A DNA stretch of 64,000 nt. Origin: an uncultured Thalassolituus sp. (GTDB taxonomy: Bacteria; Pseudomonadota; Gammaproteobacteria; Pseudomonadales; Oceanobacteraceae). Within the stretch, counting starts at the first letter, position 1. The number at the start of each line of letters is the position of its first letter. The notes beneath the pieces were generated by a model, which searched no databases, was not told where the DNA came from, and saw only the letters and a program-made list of their open reading frames with translations. The stretch spans positions 1-64,000 of the forward strand of contig NZ_CATMFB010000004.1 of assembly GCF_950066645.1 (NCBI RefSeq), in the 5' to 3' direction. The translations under genes were made by a program, and so were the position numbers. Shown here piece by piece: positions 34,733-44,401 of this stretch.

Positions 34733-35944
34733 TCATACGCGTCTGAAAATCAGGGTGGCATTGGTGCCACCAAAGCCGAAGCTGTTTGACATGACAGTCT
34801 CCAGTCCGGCATCGCGGTTGGTCGTTACAATCGGCATGTCCGCCGCGTCCGGATCGCGATCATTCAGGTTCGCGCTTCCGGTGATAAAGCCGTGCTTCTG
34901 CATAAGAAGGCAGTAGACGGCTTCCTGAACACCCGCAGCACCCAGTGAGTGGCCGGTGAGAGACTTGGTGGAGCTCAGCGGAGGCATATCGCCATTGAAG
35001 GCCCGCTGAACTGCCTTAAGTTCACAGATGTCTCCCGCCGGCGTACTGGTGCCGTGGGTGTTCAGATAATCGATTGTCGGGTTGCCCGCCATGCTCAGGG
35101 CGTCACGCATGCAGCGCTCGGCTCCTTCACCAGAGGGGGCAACCATATCTGCGCCGTCGGACGTCGCACCATAGCCGATCAGTTCAGCGTAGATGGTGGC
35201 CCCACGGGCGACAGCGTGTTCGTATTCTTCCAGAACCAGCATGCCAGCGCCGCCTGCGATCACAAAGCCATCGCGACTTGCGTCGTATGGGCGGGATGCC
35301 GTTTCCGGTGCATCGTTATAGCTGGTCGACAGAGCGCCCATCGCATCAAACTGCATGGTCAGTGACCAATGTTCTTCTTCACCGCCACCTGCAAACATAA
35401 CGTCCTGCTTGCCCCACTGGATCAGCTCCATAGCGTTCCCGATGCAGTGAGCACTGGTCGCACAGGCTGAGGTGATGGAGTAGTTCACGCCTTTGATGGA
35501 AAAGGGCGTTGCGAGGTTGGCTGATACCGTGCTGCCCATGCTGCGTGTGACCCGGTACGGCCCGACACGGCGGATGCCTTTCTCTCGCAGGGTGTCTATT
35601 GCTTCGACGATGTCGCTGGTAGACGCACCACCAGAGCCGGCAATCAGCCCGGTGCGGGGATTGCTGATCATTTCGTCGGAGAGACCCGAATCGGCAATGG
35701 CTTCCTTAAGGGCAAGGTATGAGTATGCGGCCGAATTTCCCATGAAGCGGCGTAGCTTACGGTCGATCTGTTCATCAAGATCGATATCCGGACGCCCGGC
35801 AACATGACTGCGGAATCCGAGTTCCTGATACTCGGGAATAAAGCGGATTCCTGACTTCTGAGCCTGAAGTGAGGCCAGAACTTCGTCTCTGTTGTTTCCA
35901 AGACAGCTGACAATACCAATACCAGTGACTACTACTCGACGCAT
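34733..35944 (-). CDS. fabB: 3-oxoacyl-ACP synthase, FabB type
   Basis: A condensing enzyme of 403 residues that elongates acyl-ACP with malonyl-ACP. The start [18 protein letters not shown] is typical of FabB. The nucleophile Cys is in [11 protein letters not shown], and the two His are in [11 protein letters not shown] and [12 protein letters not shown]. Sequence style is FabB (KAS I) rather than FabF, but no fabA lies next to it as in E. coli-like operons, so the symbol rests on sequence alone. The fused carboxylase gene lies 172 bases downstream on the same strand. It probably supplies the malonyl donor. Confidence 0.9.
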   Translation of the reverse strand: MRRVVVTGIGIVSCLGNNRDEVLASLQAQKSGIRFIPEYQELGFRSHVAGRPDIDLDEQIDRKLRRFMGNSAAYSYLALKEAIADSGLSDEMISNPRTGLIAGSGGASTSDIVEAIDTLREKGIRRVGPYRVTRSMGSTVSANLATPFSIKGVNYSITSACATSAHCIGNAMELIQWGKQDVMFAGGGEEEHWSLTMQFDAMGALSTSYNDAPETASRPYDASRDGFVIAGGAGMLVLEEYEHAVARGATIYAELIGYGATSDGADMVAPSGEGAERCMRDALSMAGNPTIDYLNTHGTSTPAGDICELKAVQRAFNGDMPPLSSTKSLTGHSLGAAGVQEAVYCLLMQKHGFITGSANLNDRDPDAADMPIVTTNRDAGLETVMSNSFGFGGTNATLIFRRV

Positions 35945-36075
35945 TCTGTCTACTCAGATCTCTAAAAAACAGTAAAAACTGGGCGGTTAGGCCACGCCCG
36001 ATACTAAAAACACAACACTATAAAGCACATCCGCGCCGGGCAAAACGAAAAAGTGCCGCAGAGCCGCGTCAGAGC

Positions 36076-36849
36076 TTAATTGGCACGATTCCGCAACCGA
36101 CCCAGCTGACGCCACCAGTAACCGCACAGGAAGAGGGTGGCGATAACGCCGGTCGACGCTGACAGAATACGGGTGTCCGGATAGCGACTGACGTGGAAAA
36201 TGAGTGCGACGCAGGTAATGGTCATAAGAACCGCGGAAAAGCGCTGCAGACCTTCACCCTGCAACCACCAGTAACGCGCGCACAGCGCCTTGGCGAACTG
36301 AGCAAACAAGAGCCCCGCAGCACCTCCGGTCAAAATGTCGAGGGGCCAGTGAGCTCCCACGGCCGCCCGGCTCAGGGCTGCAATCAGACCGATAACAAGT
36401 ACGAGAACGGCACAGAACAGGCTGCGGGTGTGAAGCATAATCAGTCCCGCGGTCGCCAGTGCCGTAAACGAGTGGCCAGACGGAAAACTGTGGTTTTTCA
36501 GCACCGGCCCGATGATACGCACCATTTCGGCGTCGAGGACGGCGGGAGGGCGAGGAACCTCCAGCAGAAACTTAAAGCCGTGGACGAAGGCCGCGCCGGT
36601 GATCAGTAACACCAGACCTGTGTTGAAAAGGTGAGGTTGGCGGCTGGCCAGAATGGCAATCACAGCGACGGCAAACAGAGTGTCGGCCACAAAGGTCATA
36701 TTGCTCCAGAAGGCATCTGGCAGCAGAGTGGCGAGATCAGAATTCAGGCTGATAAACAAAGCCTCATTCGTTCCCTGGGCGGCAATGACCGCTGCACCGG
36801 CCAACATCAGAAATGCGCTGATAATCAGCAGGGTGTCAGTCCTTATCAT
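36076..36849 (-). CDS. PAP2-family membrane phosphatase
   Basis: An inner-membrane phosphatase of 257 residues with about six membrane spans. The acid-phosphatase motifs are in order: KFLLEVPRPP (KxxxxxxRP), PSGHSFTA (PSGH) and SRAAVGAHWPLDIL (SRxxxxxHxxxD). Members hydrolyse lipid phosphates such as undecaprenyl pyrophosphate or phosphatidylglycerol phosphate, or transfer phosphate to lipid A (LpxT-like). Its start overlaps the GT39 gene by 14 bases, so it belongs to that envelope glycosylation operon. AGGAG lies 10 bases before the ATG. Confidence 0.9.
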   Translation of the reverse strand: MIRTDTLLIISAFLMLAGAAVIAAQGTNEALFISLNSDLATLLPDAFWSNMTFVADTLFAVAVIAILASRQPHLFNTGLVLLITGAAFVHGFKFLLEVPRPPAVLDAEMVRIIGPVLKNHSFPSGHSFTALATAGLIMLHTRSLFCAVLVLVIGLIAALSRAAVGAHWPLDILTGGAAGLLFAQFAKALCARYWWLQGEGLQRFSAVLMTITCVALIFHVSRYPDTRILSASTGVIATLFLCGYWWRQLGRLRNRAN

Positions 36850-38416
36850 TGAGCGCTTCTCCTGAAGTTTCCTGTGCTGGCTCGTCAGCTGTTTTGCGGA
36901 TAATCATAATGGGGCCGGATTTGAACAGGGTGTCAAACTGGCCGACACTATCAACCCGGTCTTCGCGGGCAAAACCAACTTCACCGGCTTCAAGGGCCCG
37001 CCTTTCTGTCACTTTGTCGAGGTACACATTGAAGCTCGGCAGATCGACCGACTGCGTGATGACAGGCTCGTCCAGGGTACGGGCGAACATGGCAGCTTCA
37101 TAAACAGGCAGTTGCTGGGTATCGCTGTATGTCGGCACAAACAGGAACCATACGACCAGGCTCTGGATGACACCCGTAACGACCAGAGCAAACCAGGGGC
37201 TGATGCGACGCCAGAAAATGATGCCGATAGCCACAAGGCTTGCGATTGCGACCGATATCGTGAATGCCGCATCGAAATAGGTGTGAGCCCGCTGCGCCGT
37301 CGCGATTTCAATCGGATTGGTCAGTGTTGCTTCGACATACGGAATCAGAAGCGGGAAGGCAGTGAGCAACCCGAAGAGAATGACCGGAAAGGCAGCAGCG
37401 AGCCAGCGACTGGTCAGCATGTAGCGATAGCGCGCCATCAGGATAACCAGGGGCGTTACGCCGTAAAGAATGTAGTGTGGCAGCTTGGTGGACGCGAGAC
37501 TGAACAGCACCAGAACGACCAGGAACCAGATCCAGAGAAAACGGTTAAGCGGGTCCCCTCCGGCGAGAGCGGTCCGGATGGTCGGGAGTACACGTATCAG
37601 TAGTCCTCCGAACGGAGCGAGCAGGAAGGGCAGAACAAGCGGGTAGAAGAGGAACCCACCGTCATGGCCTTCCATTGCGTTATTGAAACGGTTGACGTTG
37701 TGCTTCAGGAAAAAACCATCGATGAAGTCCTGGCCGTGGCGCAGATATTCAATGACGTACCAGGGCGCTGCAATGGCCAGGAATACGATCCAGCCGGGGA
37801 CGTAAAAGATGGCTTTCAGGAAGTCGCGTATCTGGCCGTTGGTGAGAAAAAAGAGACCGCCGGCGAGGAAGGGTATGACAAAGGCGACGGGGCCCTTGGT
37901 CAGCGTCCCCAGCCCCATCAGGGCGTATATCGCAAACAGCAGCAGGTGTCCTGGGGCTTTTGACCAGACGTACATCAGGAGCAGGGTGGTTGCCAGAAGC
38001 ATATTGAGTAAAGCATCGGCTGTGGCGACATGGGAGATCATATTGATGCCCAATGCGGTGGCAGCCATCATGGCTGCGGCGACAGCGGTCTGCTGATCAA
38101 TCTGTTTCTGAGAGAAACGGTATATCGCAAAGACCCATAAGATACCGGCCAGTGCTGAGGGCAGGCGGAACGCCCAGATTTCGGTGCCGAACGCCCAGAC
38201 AGAGGCGGCCTGTAGCCAGTAAATCAGAATGGGTTTATCAAAGCGTACACGGTCGTTGAGCCACGTGGTGATAAAGTCGCCGCGTTCGAACATGCCGCGG
38301 GTCGCTTCGCTGAAGGCGCCCTCATCGTGGTCAAATAACAGAAAGCCGTTCAGATTCAGGGTGATCAGGGCGGCCACTGCAGCAAACAGCCACAGCGGCG
38401 AATTCAGGGCTCTCAT
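36836..38416 (-). CDS. GT39 family glycosyltransferase (ArnT-like)
   Basis: A multi-span inner-membrane GT-C transferase of 526 residues. The first periplasmic loop has LLFDHDEGAFSEATRGMFER, with the conserved Asp-Glu, and DRVRFDKPILIYWLQAASVW. About ten to twelve spans follow, and the last 90 residues form a soluble periplasmic domain. ArnT-like enzymes move a sugar from undecaprenyl phosphate to lipid A or other envelope targets. Its ATG overlaps the GT2 stop (ATGA), which couples the two. The sugar and acceptor are unknown. Confidence 0.9.
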   Translation of the reverse strand: MRALNSPLWLFAAVAALITLNLNGFLLFDHDEGAFSEATRGMFERGDFITTWLNDRVRFDKPILIYWLQAASVWAFGTEIWAFRLPSALAGILWVFAIYRFSQKQIDQQTAVAAAMMAATALGINMISHVATADALLNMLLATTLLLMYVWSKAPGHLLLFAIYALMGLGTLTKGPVAFVIPFLAGGLFFLTNGQIRDFLKAIFYVPGWIVFLAIAAPWYVIEYLRHGQDFIDGFFLKHNVNRFNNAMEGHDGGFLFYPLVLPFLLAPFGGLLIRVLPTIRTALAGGDPLNRFLWIWFLVVLVLFSLASTKLPHYILYGVTPLVILMARYRYMLTSRWLAAAFPVILFGLLTAFPLLIPYVEATLTNPIEIATAQRAHTYFDAAFTISVAIASLVAIGIIFWRRISPWFALVVTGVIQSLVVWFLFVPTYSDTQQLPVYEAAMFARTLDEPVITQSVDLPSFNVYLDKVTERRALEAGEVGFAREDRVDSVGQFDTLFKSGPIMIIRKTADEPAQETSGEALNDKD

Positions 38417-39477
38417 GCGCCTTGGGAATCCCCTGTTGGATTGTTAGCAGGAGCCTCAGGGGTCGCCCAGTCGTCATCGCCGACAGGTAGCTCATCGTCT
38501 GGGTGGTAGATGACGTACTGCTGGCGCTGTGACGACTCGAAGTAGGTTCTTGAGATCAGCTCAGACAATACACCGGTGGTCAGGAACTGCAGTGATGCAA
38601 TCAGGAAGACAATGGCAATCAGGAAGAGCGGACGGCCACCGATGTCTTCGTCCATGAAGAATTTCACGAAGGCGAGGTATACCAGCAGCAGCGAGCTGAC
38701 AGAACCAAGAGCAAGACCGATTGAGCCGAAGAAATGACCCGGACGGGCGCGGTAGCGCATAAAGAAGTAGACAGACAGCAGGTCCAGCACAACACGGAAT
38801 GTCCGTGATATCCCGTACTTGCTTTCGCCTGCGGTGCGGGCATTGTGGTTGACCACAATTTCGCCGATACGGCTTGGCGGCACAACGGCTGCTACCCAGG
38901 CCGGGATAAAGCGGTGCATTTCTCCGTAAAGTCTTACCTGCTTGATGACGGAAGACTTGTAGATTTTCAGCGAGCAACCGTAATCATTGATCCGTACGCC
39001 GGTGATTTTTCCGATCAGACGGTTCGCGATACGGGACGGGATTTTGCGCAGGAACAGATCGTCTTTGCGGTTTTTGCGCCAACCGGTGAGAAGATCGAGG
39101 TCGTGTTCGATGAGGTGGTCAACCATGCGCGGAATATCATTCGGGTCGTTCTGAAGATCGCCGTCGAGTGTCGCAATCAGATAGCCCCGGGCTTCATCAA
39201 TACCGGCCTGCATGGCCGCGGTCTGACCGAAGTTGCGGCGCAGTTCGACGACGCGGACATGTCGGCCGAATTCCTGAGCTTCGCGATGCAGAGCCTGAGG
39301 GGTGCCATCGGTACTGCCGTCGTCTACTACCAGCAGTTCCCAGGGGCCCTGATAGCCAGCAAGGGCTTCATGAACCCGCGCCACCATCGGTTTTACGTTC
39401 TCAATCTCGTTGAACATTGGAATCACGATTGAGAGGGATGGCTTGGCGTATTTTGCCTCGGTCAAAGTATGTACCAC
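38413..39477 (-). CDS. GT2 family glycosyltransferase (polyprenyl-phosphate sugar synthase type)
   Basis: About 354 residues. A GT-A domain holds LSIVIPMFNEIENVKPMV, LLVVDDGSTDGTPQAL and ATLDGDLQNDPNDIPRM (DxD-like). Two membrane spans follow near the C-terminus. This is the layout of ArnC, GtrB and dolichol-phosphate mannose synthases, which load a sugar on undecaprenyl phosphate at the cytoplasmic face. The start is uncertain: a GTG at 39477 is chosen because an earlier in-frame start would overlap the upstream gene, and no clear ribosome-binding site is visible. It overlaps the GT39 gene by 4 bases and probably makes the donor for it. Confidence 0.85.
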   Translation of the reverse strand: MVHTLTEAKYAKPSLSIVIPMFNEIENVKPMVARVHEALAGYQGPWELLVVDDGSTDGTPQALHREAQEFGRHVRVVELRRNFGQTAAMQAGIDEARGYLIATLDGDLQNDPNDIPRMVDHLIEHDLDLLTGWRKNRKDDLFLRKIPSRIANRLIGKITGVRINDYGCSLKIYKSSVIKQVRLYGEMHRFIPAWVAAVVPPSRIGEIVVNHNARTAGESKYGISRTFRVVLDLLSVYFFMRYRARPGHFFGSIGLALGSVSSLLLVYLAFVKFFMDEDIGGRPLFLIAIVFLIASLQFLTTGVLSELISRTYFESSQRQQYVIYHPDDELPVGDDDWATPEAPANNPTGDSQGA

Positions 39478-39538
39478 GCTTATCGTTATGTTTTGGGGAG
39501 TCGAATGATAACTAAAACACCCGGAGCTTAAAATAATG

Positions 39539-40498
39539 TTACGGCTGGCGGTTGTTCCGTTTTTCGACCCTCTGTGTTGCAAGCACGAAAACACCGGTCA
39601 GTAAAAACATAGAACCCAGAACGAAAAGATGCAGATTAACTGACGCAGCCAGCAGGTCGGCGCCGCTGACGCCATGCATCAGCAGGCCTGCGGCAACACC
39701 GGCCTCGTAGGTGCCTGCGCCGGCGATCCCGTGAATTGGCAGAACCGAGCTGAGTTCACCAGTGGTCGCTCCACTCCAGCTCTGTACGAAAGTCAGGCCA
39801 GTAAACCCCGATAGCAGCCAGCTGAAGACAGCCAGCTTGATCAGCCAGTTGAGTAGTGTCCAGAAGATGGCGCGCAGGAAGGTTGACGGGCTGCCGGGAA
39901 GTGCGGTCATCAGTCCGTAGGCACGGGCTTTCCAGCCAGCACCTGCCCGGAGGTAGGTTCTGAGTCGCTCCTGCAGCAGCAACGCGGTGATTGGCGATAA
40001 CAGGACCAGGCCTGCCAGTACCAGCTTTAACTCTGTGGGATAGGGCAGTGAGCCCTGGAGAAATATAAACCCAAGGGCCAGCAGGGCGTACAGATCGAGC
40101 AGGCGGAGCCAGAGCAATGCCGGGCCTGTGTGCGATATCGGCATGGCATACGTCTGCTTCATCAGAATCGGAAATGCGGCCTCGCCACTGCGCATGGGCA
40201 GCAGGTTATTAAAAAAGTTATGCAACACAGTGATGCGCAGCAGTGCGCCGAAGCGCCCCTGTGTCCACTGATAGAAAAAATCGTAAAAACGTAATGCCCG
40301 GAGAAGATAGCTTGCGGCCATCAGTGCGATGGCAACCGCCAGCTGCTGAGGCGGAATCACTGCCCAACTGGCGGCAATGCGGTTCCAGCCAAAATTTGCT
40401 TCTACCAACCAGATCAGCCCCGCCAGCAATGCGCAGCCCATCCAGAACTTCCAGGATCTGATCACCCGGGTCTCCACCTGTCTCGAAAGGTCCGCCAT
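39539..40498 (-). CDS. YbhN / LPG-synthetase-TM family membrane protein
   Basis: An inner-membrane protein of about 319 residues with some eight spans, belonging to the UPF0104/DUF2156-lacking lysylphosphatidylglycerol synthase transmembrane family. Family stretches are NNLLPMRSGEAAFPILM and VLPIHGIAGAGTYEAG. The ATG at 40498 is preferred over a TTG nine codons earlier. Members have been proposed to flip or regulate lipid-linked substrates. It is the first gene of a unit with GT2, GT39 and PAP2, so a flippase role for a lipid-linked sugar is an inference. It is divergent from waaC. Confidence 0.82.
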   Translation of the reverse strand: MADLSRQVETRVIRSWKFWMGCALLAGLIWLVEANFGWNRIAASWAVIPPQQLAVAIALMAASYLLRALRFYDFFYQWTQGRFGALLRITVLHNFFNNLLPMRSGEAAFPILMKQTYAMPISHTGPALLWLRLLDLYALLALGFIFLQGSLPYPTELKLVLAGLVLLSPITALLLQERLRTYLRAGAGWKARAYGLMTALPGSPSTFLRAIFWTLLNWLIKLAVFSWLLSGFTGLTFVQSWSGATTGELSSVLPIHGIAGAGTYEAGVAAGLLMHGVSGADLLAASVNLHLFVLGSMFLLTGVFVLATQRVEKRNNRQP

Positions 40499-40583
40499 TG
40501 TGGGTGTTTCTCCCGGGACAGGCAATGGCTGGTAGCCAACCCGGTCGTGCGGTAAAGTTCGCCCTCTGTCACGGGAGCTGTTT

Positions 40584-41606
40584 GTGAAAGTATTACTGAT
40601 TAAAACGTCGTCACTGGGTGATGTGTTTCATACCTTGCCTGCGGTTCAGGACGCCTGGGAACAGGTGCCCGGAATTGAGTTCCATTGGGTCGTTGAAGAA
40701 GGGTTCCGTGACATTCCTTCCTGGCACCCAGCGGTTTCGAAAGTTATACCGGTTGCCTGGCGCCGCTGGCGACGCAATCTTCGTAACGCGGAGGTACGCG
40801 CGGAAATGCGTCAGTTCTACAGTGATCTGCGTGCCGAAGAATACGACCTGGTGCTGGATGCCCAGGGGTTGCTGAAAAGCGCCGTGATTACCCGTATGGC
40901 CCGGGGCAGACGTACCGGGCTGGATTGCCACAGTGCTCGCGAAGGGCTGGCGGCGCTTGCTTATCAGAACCGGATTCCGGTGGCACGTGGCACGCACGCA
41001 ATTGAGCGCGTCAGGACGCTGTTTGCGTCTGCACTCGGGTATCAGGTGCCGGAGGGTATGAATTACGGCGTTGACCGTTCACGTTGGCAGCGCCCGGAGA
41101 TCGAAGGCAAATACTGGTTATTCCTGCATGGAACAACCTGGGTGACTAAGCTGTGGCCCGAAAGTTACTGGAAAGAGCTCGCAGGACTGGTGACCGAACA
41201 GGGATACCGCGTGGTTCTGCCCTGGGGCAACGACGAAGAAAAGTCCCGGGCGGAGCGGATTGCATCCTCCTGCGATAACGTCATTGTCTTGCCACGGATG
41301 GGGTTGAATGCGCTGAACGCCTGGCTGGCCCACGCGGAATGTGTCGTCGGTGTCGACACAGGGCTGTCTCATGTAGTTGCTTCGCTAGGCGTACCTGCTG
41401 TGGCGATTTATGGCGCAACCGACGCTACCCTGACTGGGGTGTCCGGGCCTCAGGTGGATGTCATGAGCAGTGAACGCGAGTGCGCGCCGTGCCTGTCTAA
41501 ACGCTGCATCAAGCCGGACGATGGCGATGTTCAGCCACCGTGCTACCGGGATATTCCTCCATCCCGGGTGCTTGAAAATCTGATCGCGCGCTCAGGCGCT
41601 CTCTGA
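40584..41606 (+). CDS. waaC: Lipopolysaccharide heptosyltransferase I
   Basis: A GT9 enzyme of 340 residues that adds the first L-glycero-D-manno-heptose to Kdo2-lipid A in the LPS inner core. The GTG start has GGGAG upstream. Signature stretches: MKVLLIKTSSLGDVFHTLPA at the N-terminus, YDLVLDAQGLLKSA, LHGTTWVTKLWPESYW and VGVDTGLSHVVASLGVP. The C-terminal ECAPCLSKRCIKPDDGDVQP is less common and may bind a metal or form disulfides. It is divergent from the envelope glycosylation operon and its end overlaps the convergent AraC gene by 15 bases. Confidence 0.93.
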   Translation: MKVLLIKTSSLGDVFHTLPAVQDAWEQVPGIEFHWVVEEGFRDIPSWHPAVSKVIPVAWRRWRRNLRNAEVRAEMRQFYSDLRAEEYDLVLDAQGLLKSAVITRMARGRRTGLDCHSAREGLAALAYQNRIPVARGTHAIERVRTLFASALGYQVPEGMNYGVDRSRWQRPEIEGKYWLFLHGTTWVTKLWPESYWKELAGLVTEQGYRVVLPWGNDEEKSRAERIASSCDNVIVLPRMGLNALNAWLAHAECVVGVDTGLSHVVASLGVPAVAIYGATDATLTGVSGPQVDVMSSERECAPCLSKRCIKPDDGDVQPPCYRDIPPSRVLENLIARSGAL

Positions 41607-42644
41607 CTGACGCTGCCTCTGCTTGCGGAATTCACCCGGTGAGAAGCCCGTCCAGGTTTTAAACCGGCGCTGAAATGAGCGCGGCTCGGTGAAACCAAGA
41701 CGCGCTGCAATCTCTGATACAGACCAGTTCTGGCTTAACAGCCAGTCTTCAGCGAGTTGCTGGCGGAGGTCATCCAGTATCTGTTGGTACGACGATTCGG
41801 CCTCCAGAAGGCGGCGCTGCAGGGTGCGTTCTGACATGCCAAGACGACTGGCAACTCTTTCCCTGCGCGGGATTGAGGTTTCCATCATAGCCAGCAGTGT
41901 CGAGCGGACCTGAACAACAATCGGGTCGGACTGCTGCAGATCCCGCGTCATCCTGTCTGCCTGCTCCTGAAGGGTCTTCAGTAGCAGTGGGTCTGGCTGG
42001 TGCATAGGCAGTGACATAAGTTCCGGGCTGAATTCCATCTTATTGGCTCCTGCATCGAAGGTGACTTCACACTTGAATATGTCCCGGTACGCGGTGAGGT
42101 AGGTGTCTCCCGGACTCTTGTGGTCCAGGTAGACCCTGATCGGATGAATTTCAGGGCGGCCGGTTACCCAGCGGGCATACTCGACTGTGGTCGCCATGTA
42201 CTCTTCAACCAGATGAGGTCGGACGAGATCGTCATCGCAGGTGCTGACCCAGCTGATGGCGAAGGTATTACCTTCTTCATTCAGCTCGGTATGCCCCAGG
42301 TTGCCGATCAGGGATTCATAACGGGGAACGAGACGCAGGGCTTCTCCACCCGTGCGGCAGCTCATGATCAGATAACCGACCATGCCAAACGCACCGGGCA
42401 TAAGATGCCTGGCAGACTTGAGACCGAACAGCGGGTCGTCTGTTGTAATGATCAGCCAGCGCATTAAACGCTGAAATTCGTTCGCACTGATCCGCTGCAC
42501 TGTATTATCGAGGACACCACGACCAATATCGCAGTTATCCAACGCATCTGAAGGTGTTACGCCATAGTCCTGAGCTGTCCTGAGAAACAGACGAACAAAG
42601 GCAGACGACACACTTCCAGGGAGATAGTTATTGTTATTATCCAT
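41592..42644 (-). CDS. AraC-family transcriptional regulator
   Basis: A regulator of 350 residues. The N-terminal part (about 20-210) fits the arabinose-binding-like domain of the OruR/ArgR-type AraC subgroup, with GLKSARHLMPGAFGMVGYLI. The C-terminal part has two helix-turn-helix motifs, RVASRLGMSERTLQRRLLEA and SVSEIAARLGFTEPRSFQRR. The neighbouring glpD is divergent, 167 bases away, so it may be a target. Other members of this subgroup control fatty-acid or amino-acid catabolism. The ligand is unknown. Confidence 0.9.
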   Translation of the reverse strand: MDNNNNYLPGSVSSAFVRLFLRTAQDYGVTPSDALDNCDIGRGVLDNTVQRISANEFQRLMRWLIITTDDPLFGLKSARHLMPGAFGMVGYLIMSCRTGGEALRLVPRYESLIGNLGHTELNEEGNTFAISWVSTCDDDLVRPHLVEEYMATTVEYARWVTGRPEIHPIRVYLDHKSPGDTYLTAYRDIFKCEVTFDAGANKMEFSPELMSLPMHQPDPLLLKTLQEQADRMTRDLQQSDPIVVQVRSTLLAMMETSIPRRERVASRLGMSERTLQRRLLEAESSYQQILDDLRQQLAEDWLLSQNWSVSEIAARLGFTEPRSFQRRFKTWTGFSPGEFRKQRQRQSESA

Positions 42645-42811
42645 AATGCCATCCGGAAGTATGGCCCTGCTGGAGCATTCTGTTTGTTATGTCGTACCAG
42701 CATTGCCTGTGGCGCTATACTGAATGACCCTTCTGGTCTCAGCAAGTGATGGACTGTTACAGTTTGTTATGCAATGAGGCGCAGAGTGACACATTTTAAT
42801 AAGAGAGCAAT

Positions 42812-44401
42812 ATGAGCGAGAGGCATTGGGGGCCCGCAGACCGTGAATCTGCGCTGGCTGCAGTGAAAGGACGTAATGAGCCCTGGGATCTGGTTATCGC
42901 TGGCGGTGGCATTACCGGCGCGGGCGTGGCGCGTGAAGCCGCACGTACTGGCCTGAATGTATTGCTTGTGGAGCGCCAGGACTTTTCCTGGGGGACCTCC
43001 AGCCGCTCATCCAAAATGGTACACGGTGGCCTCAGATATATCGCTCAGGGAGATATCCGCACCACCATGCACTCTGTTCACGAGCGCGAGCGACTGATGC
43101 GCGAAGCCCCGGGGCTGGTGGATCTGATGCCATACATGATGCCGCACTACAAAGGCCGCTTTCCCGGTCCTTTCCTGTTCGGCATGTTGTTACGGGTTTA
43201 CGACTTTCTGGCGGGGAAGCGGTACCGGCGTTTCTGGTCTGCTGAGAAGATACTTTCGCGCTTTCCTTTTTTACGCCAGGAAGGACTTCGTGGCGTAACA
43301 GAGTTTGCCGATGCAGTGACCGACGACAGTCGCCTTGTGATGCGGGTTCTGCACGAAGCCTGCTCTGATGGCGCCGTTGCACTCAACTATACCGCTGTCT
43401 GTGCAATGCAGCAGGATGCGTCAGGCGCGTCTGTAGTGCTCAGAGACCAGGAGAGCGGCGAGGAATTTACCGTGCAGGCCCGCGCGGTTGTTAATGCGAC
43501 CGGGGTGTGGGCAAACACCTTGAGAGAAGGTCAGACCAGCGAGCTGCAGACCATTCGTCCGGCCAGAGGGAGTCACATTCTGATCCCGGCGGAACGTTTA
43601 CCGGTCGATGTTTCTTTTACGGTGCTGCATCCTCGTGACCAGCGTCCGATATTTGTGTATCCATGGCTCGGCAGGACGGTCATAGGCACGACAGACCTCG
43701 ATACGCCGATGCCCGGCAACGAAGAAATTGGCATCACCCGCGACGAAGTGGATTACCTCTACGAACTGTCTGAATTTCAGTTTCCGGGGCTTGGGCTGTC
43801 CGATGCTGATGTGATTTCGACCTGGGCTGGGATTCGTCCGCTGGTGTCTTCAGGGGCGTCAGATTCATCGAGGGAGAAGCGTGATCATACGGTCTGGAAG
43901 GACGGGCGCCTGATCTCAGTCAGCGGCGGGAAGCTGACGACCTTCCGCCTGATTGCTCTTGATGTGCTTGATGCGGCTAAAGAGTGGCTGGCTGATGGGA
44001 CTCTGTTTAATGATGATGCCCCGGTGTTTGCCGCTTCATCCAGCCTGTCAGCACATCCTGATCCGGCGTTGTGGAAGCGTCTGAGTGGTCATTATGGGGA
44101 GGCGGTCGCAGAACAGATCTGCACCGACACGACATACGGCGCCGATGTGATCGAAGGGACAGGGACTCTGTGGGCAGAGTTGGCCTGGTGTGCCCGCAAC
44201 GAAGCCATTGTTCATCTGGACGATCTTTTGTTACGTCGTACCCGGGTCGGCCTGCTGGGTGCAAACGGCGGGTTGGTAGATATTTCCAGGTTGCACGCAC
44301 TTGCAGAGAAAGAGCTTGGCTGGGACGAGGAACGCTGGCTGTCTGAACTGGAGCGCTACCAAAGCCTCCACAGCCGCTACTACGCTTTACCGGCGGCCTG
44401 A
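42812..44401 (+). CDS. glpD: Glycerol-3-phosphate dehydrogenase (respiratory)
   Basis: A membrane-associated FAD enzyme of 529 residues that oxidises glycerol-3-phosphate to dihydroxyacetone phosphate and passes electrons to quinone. The dinucleotide fold is DLVIAGGGITGAGVAREA. The flavin and substrate region includes SSRSSKMVHGGLRYIAQGD. Further family stretches are GRTVIGTTDLDTPM and WAGIRPLVSSGASDSS. AGAGAG precedes the ATG. There is no glpF, glpK or glpR beside it. Its end overlaps the convergent EAL-HDOD gene by 22 bases. Confidence 0.93.
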   Translation: MSERHWGPADRESALAAVKGRNEPWDLVIAGGGITGAGVAREAARTGLNVLLVERQDFSWGTSSRSSKMVHGGLRYIAQGDIRTTMHSVHERERLMREAPGLVDLMPYMMPHYKGRFPGPFLFGMLLRVYDFLAGKRYRRFWSAEKILSRFPFLRQEGLRGVTEFADAVTDDSRLVMRVLHEACSDGAVALNYTAVCAMQQDASGASVVLRDQESGEEFTVQARAVVNATGVWANTLREGQTSELQTIRPARGSHILIPAERLPVDVSFTVLHPRDQRPIFVYPWLGRTVIGTTDLDTPMPGNEEIGITRDEVDYLYELSEFQFPGLGLSDADVISTWAGIRPLVSSGASDSSREKRDHTVWKDGRLISVSGGKLTTFRLIALDVLDAAKEWLADGTLFNDDAPVFAASSSLSAHPDPALWKRLSGHYGEAVAEQICTDTTYGADVIEGTGTLWAELAWCARNEAIVHLDDLLLRRTRVGLLGANGGLVDISRLHALAEKELGWDEERWLSELERYQSLHSRYYALPAA

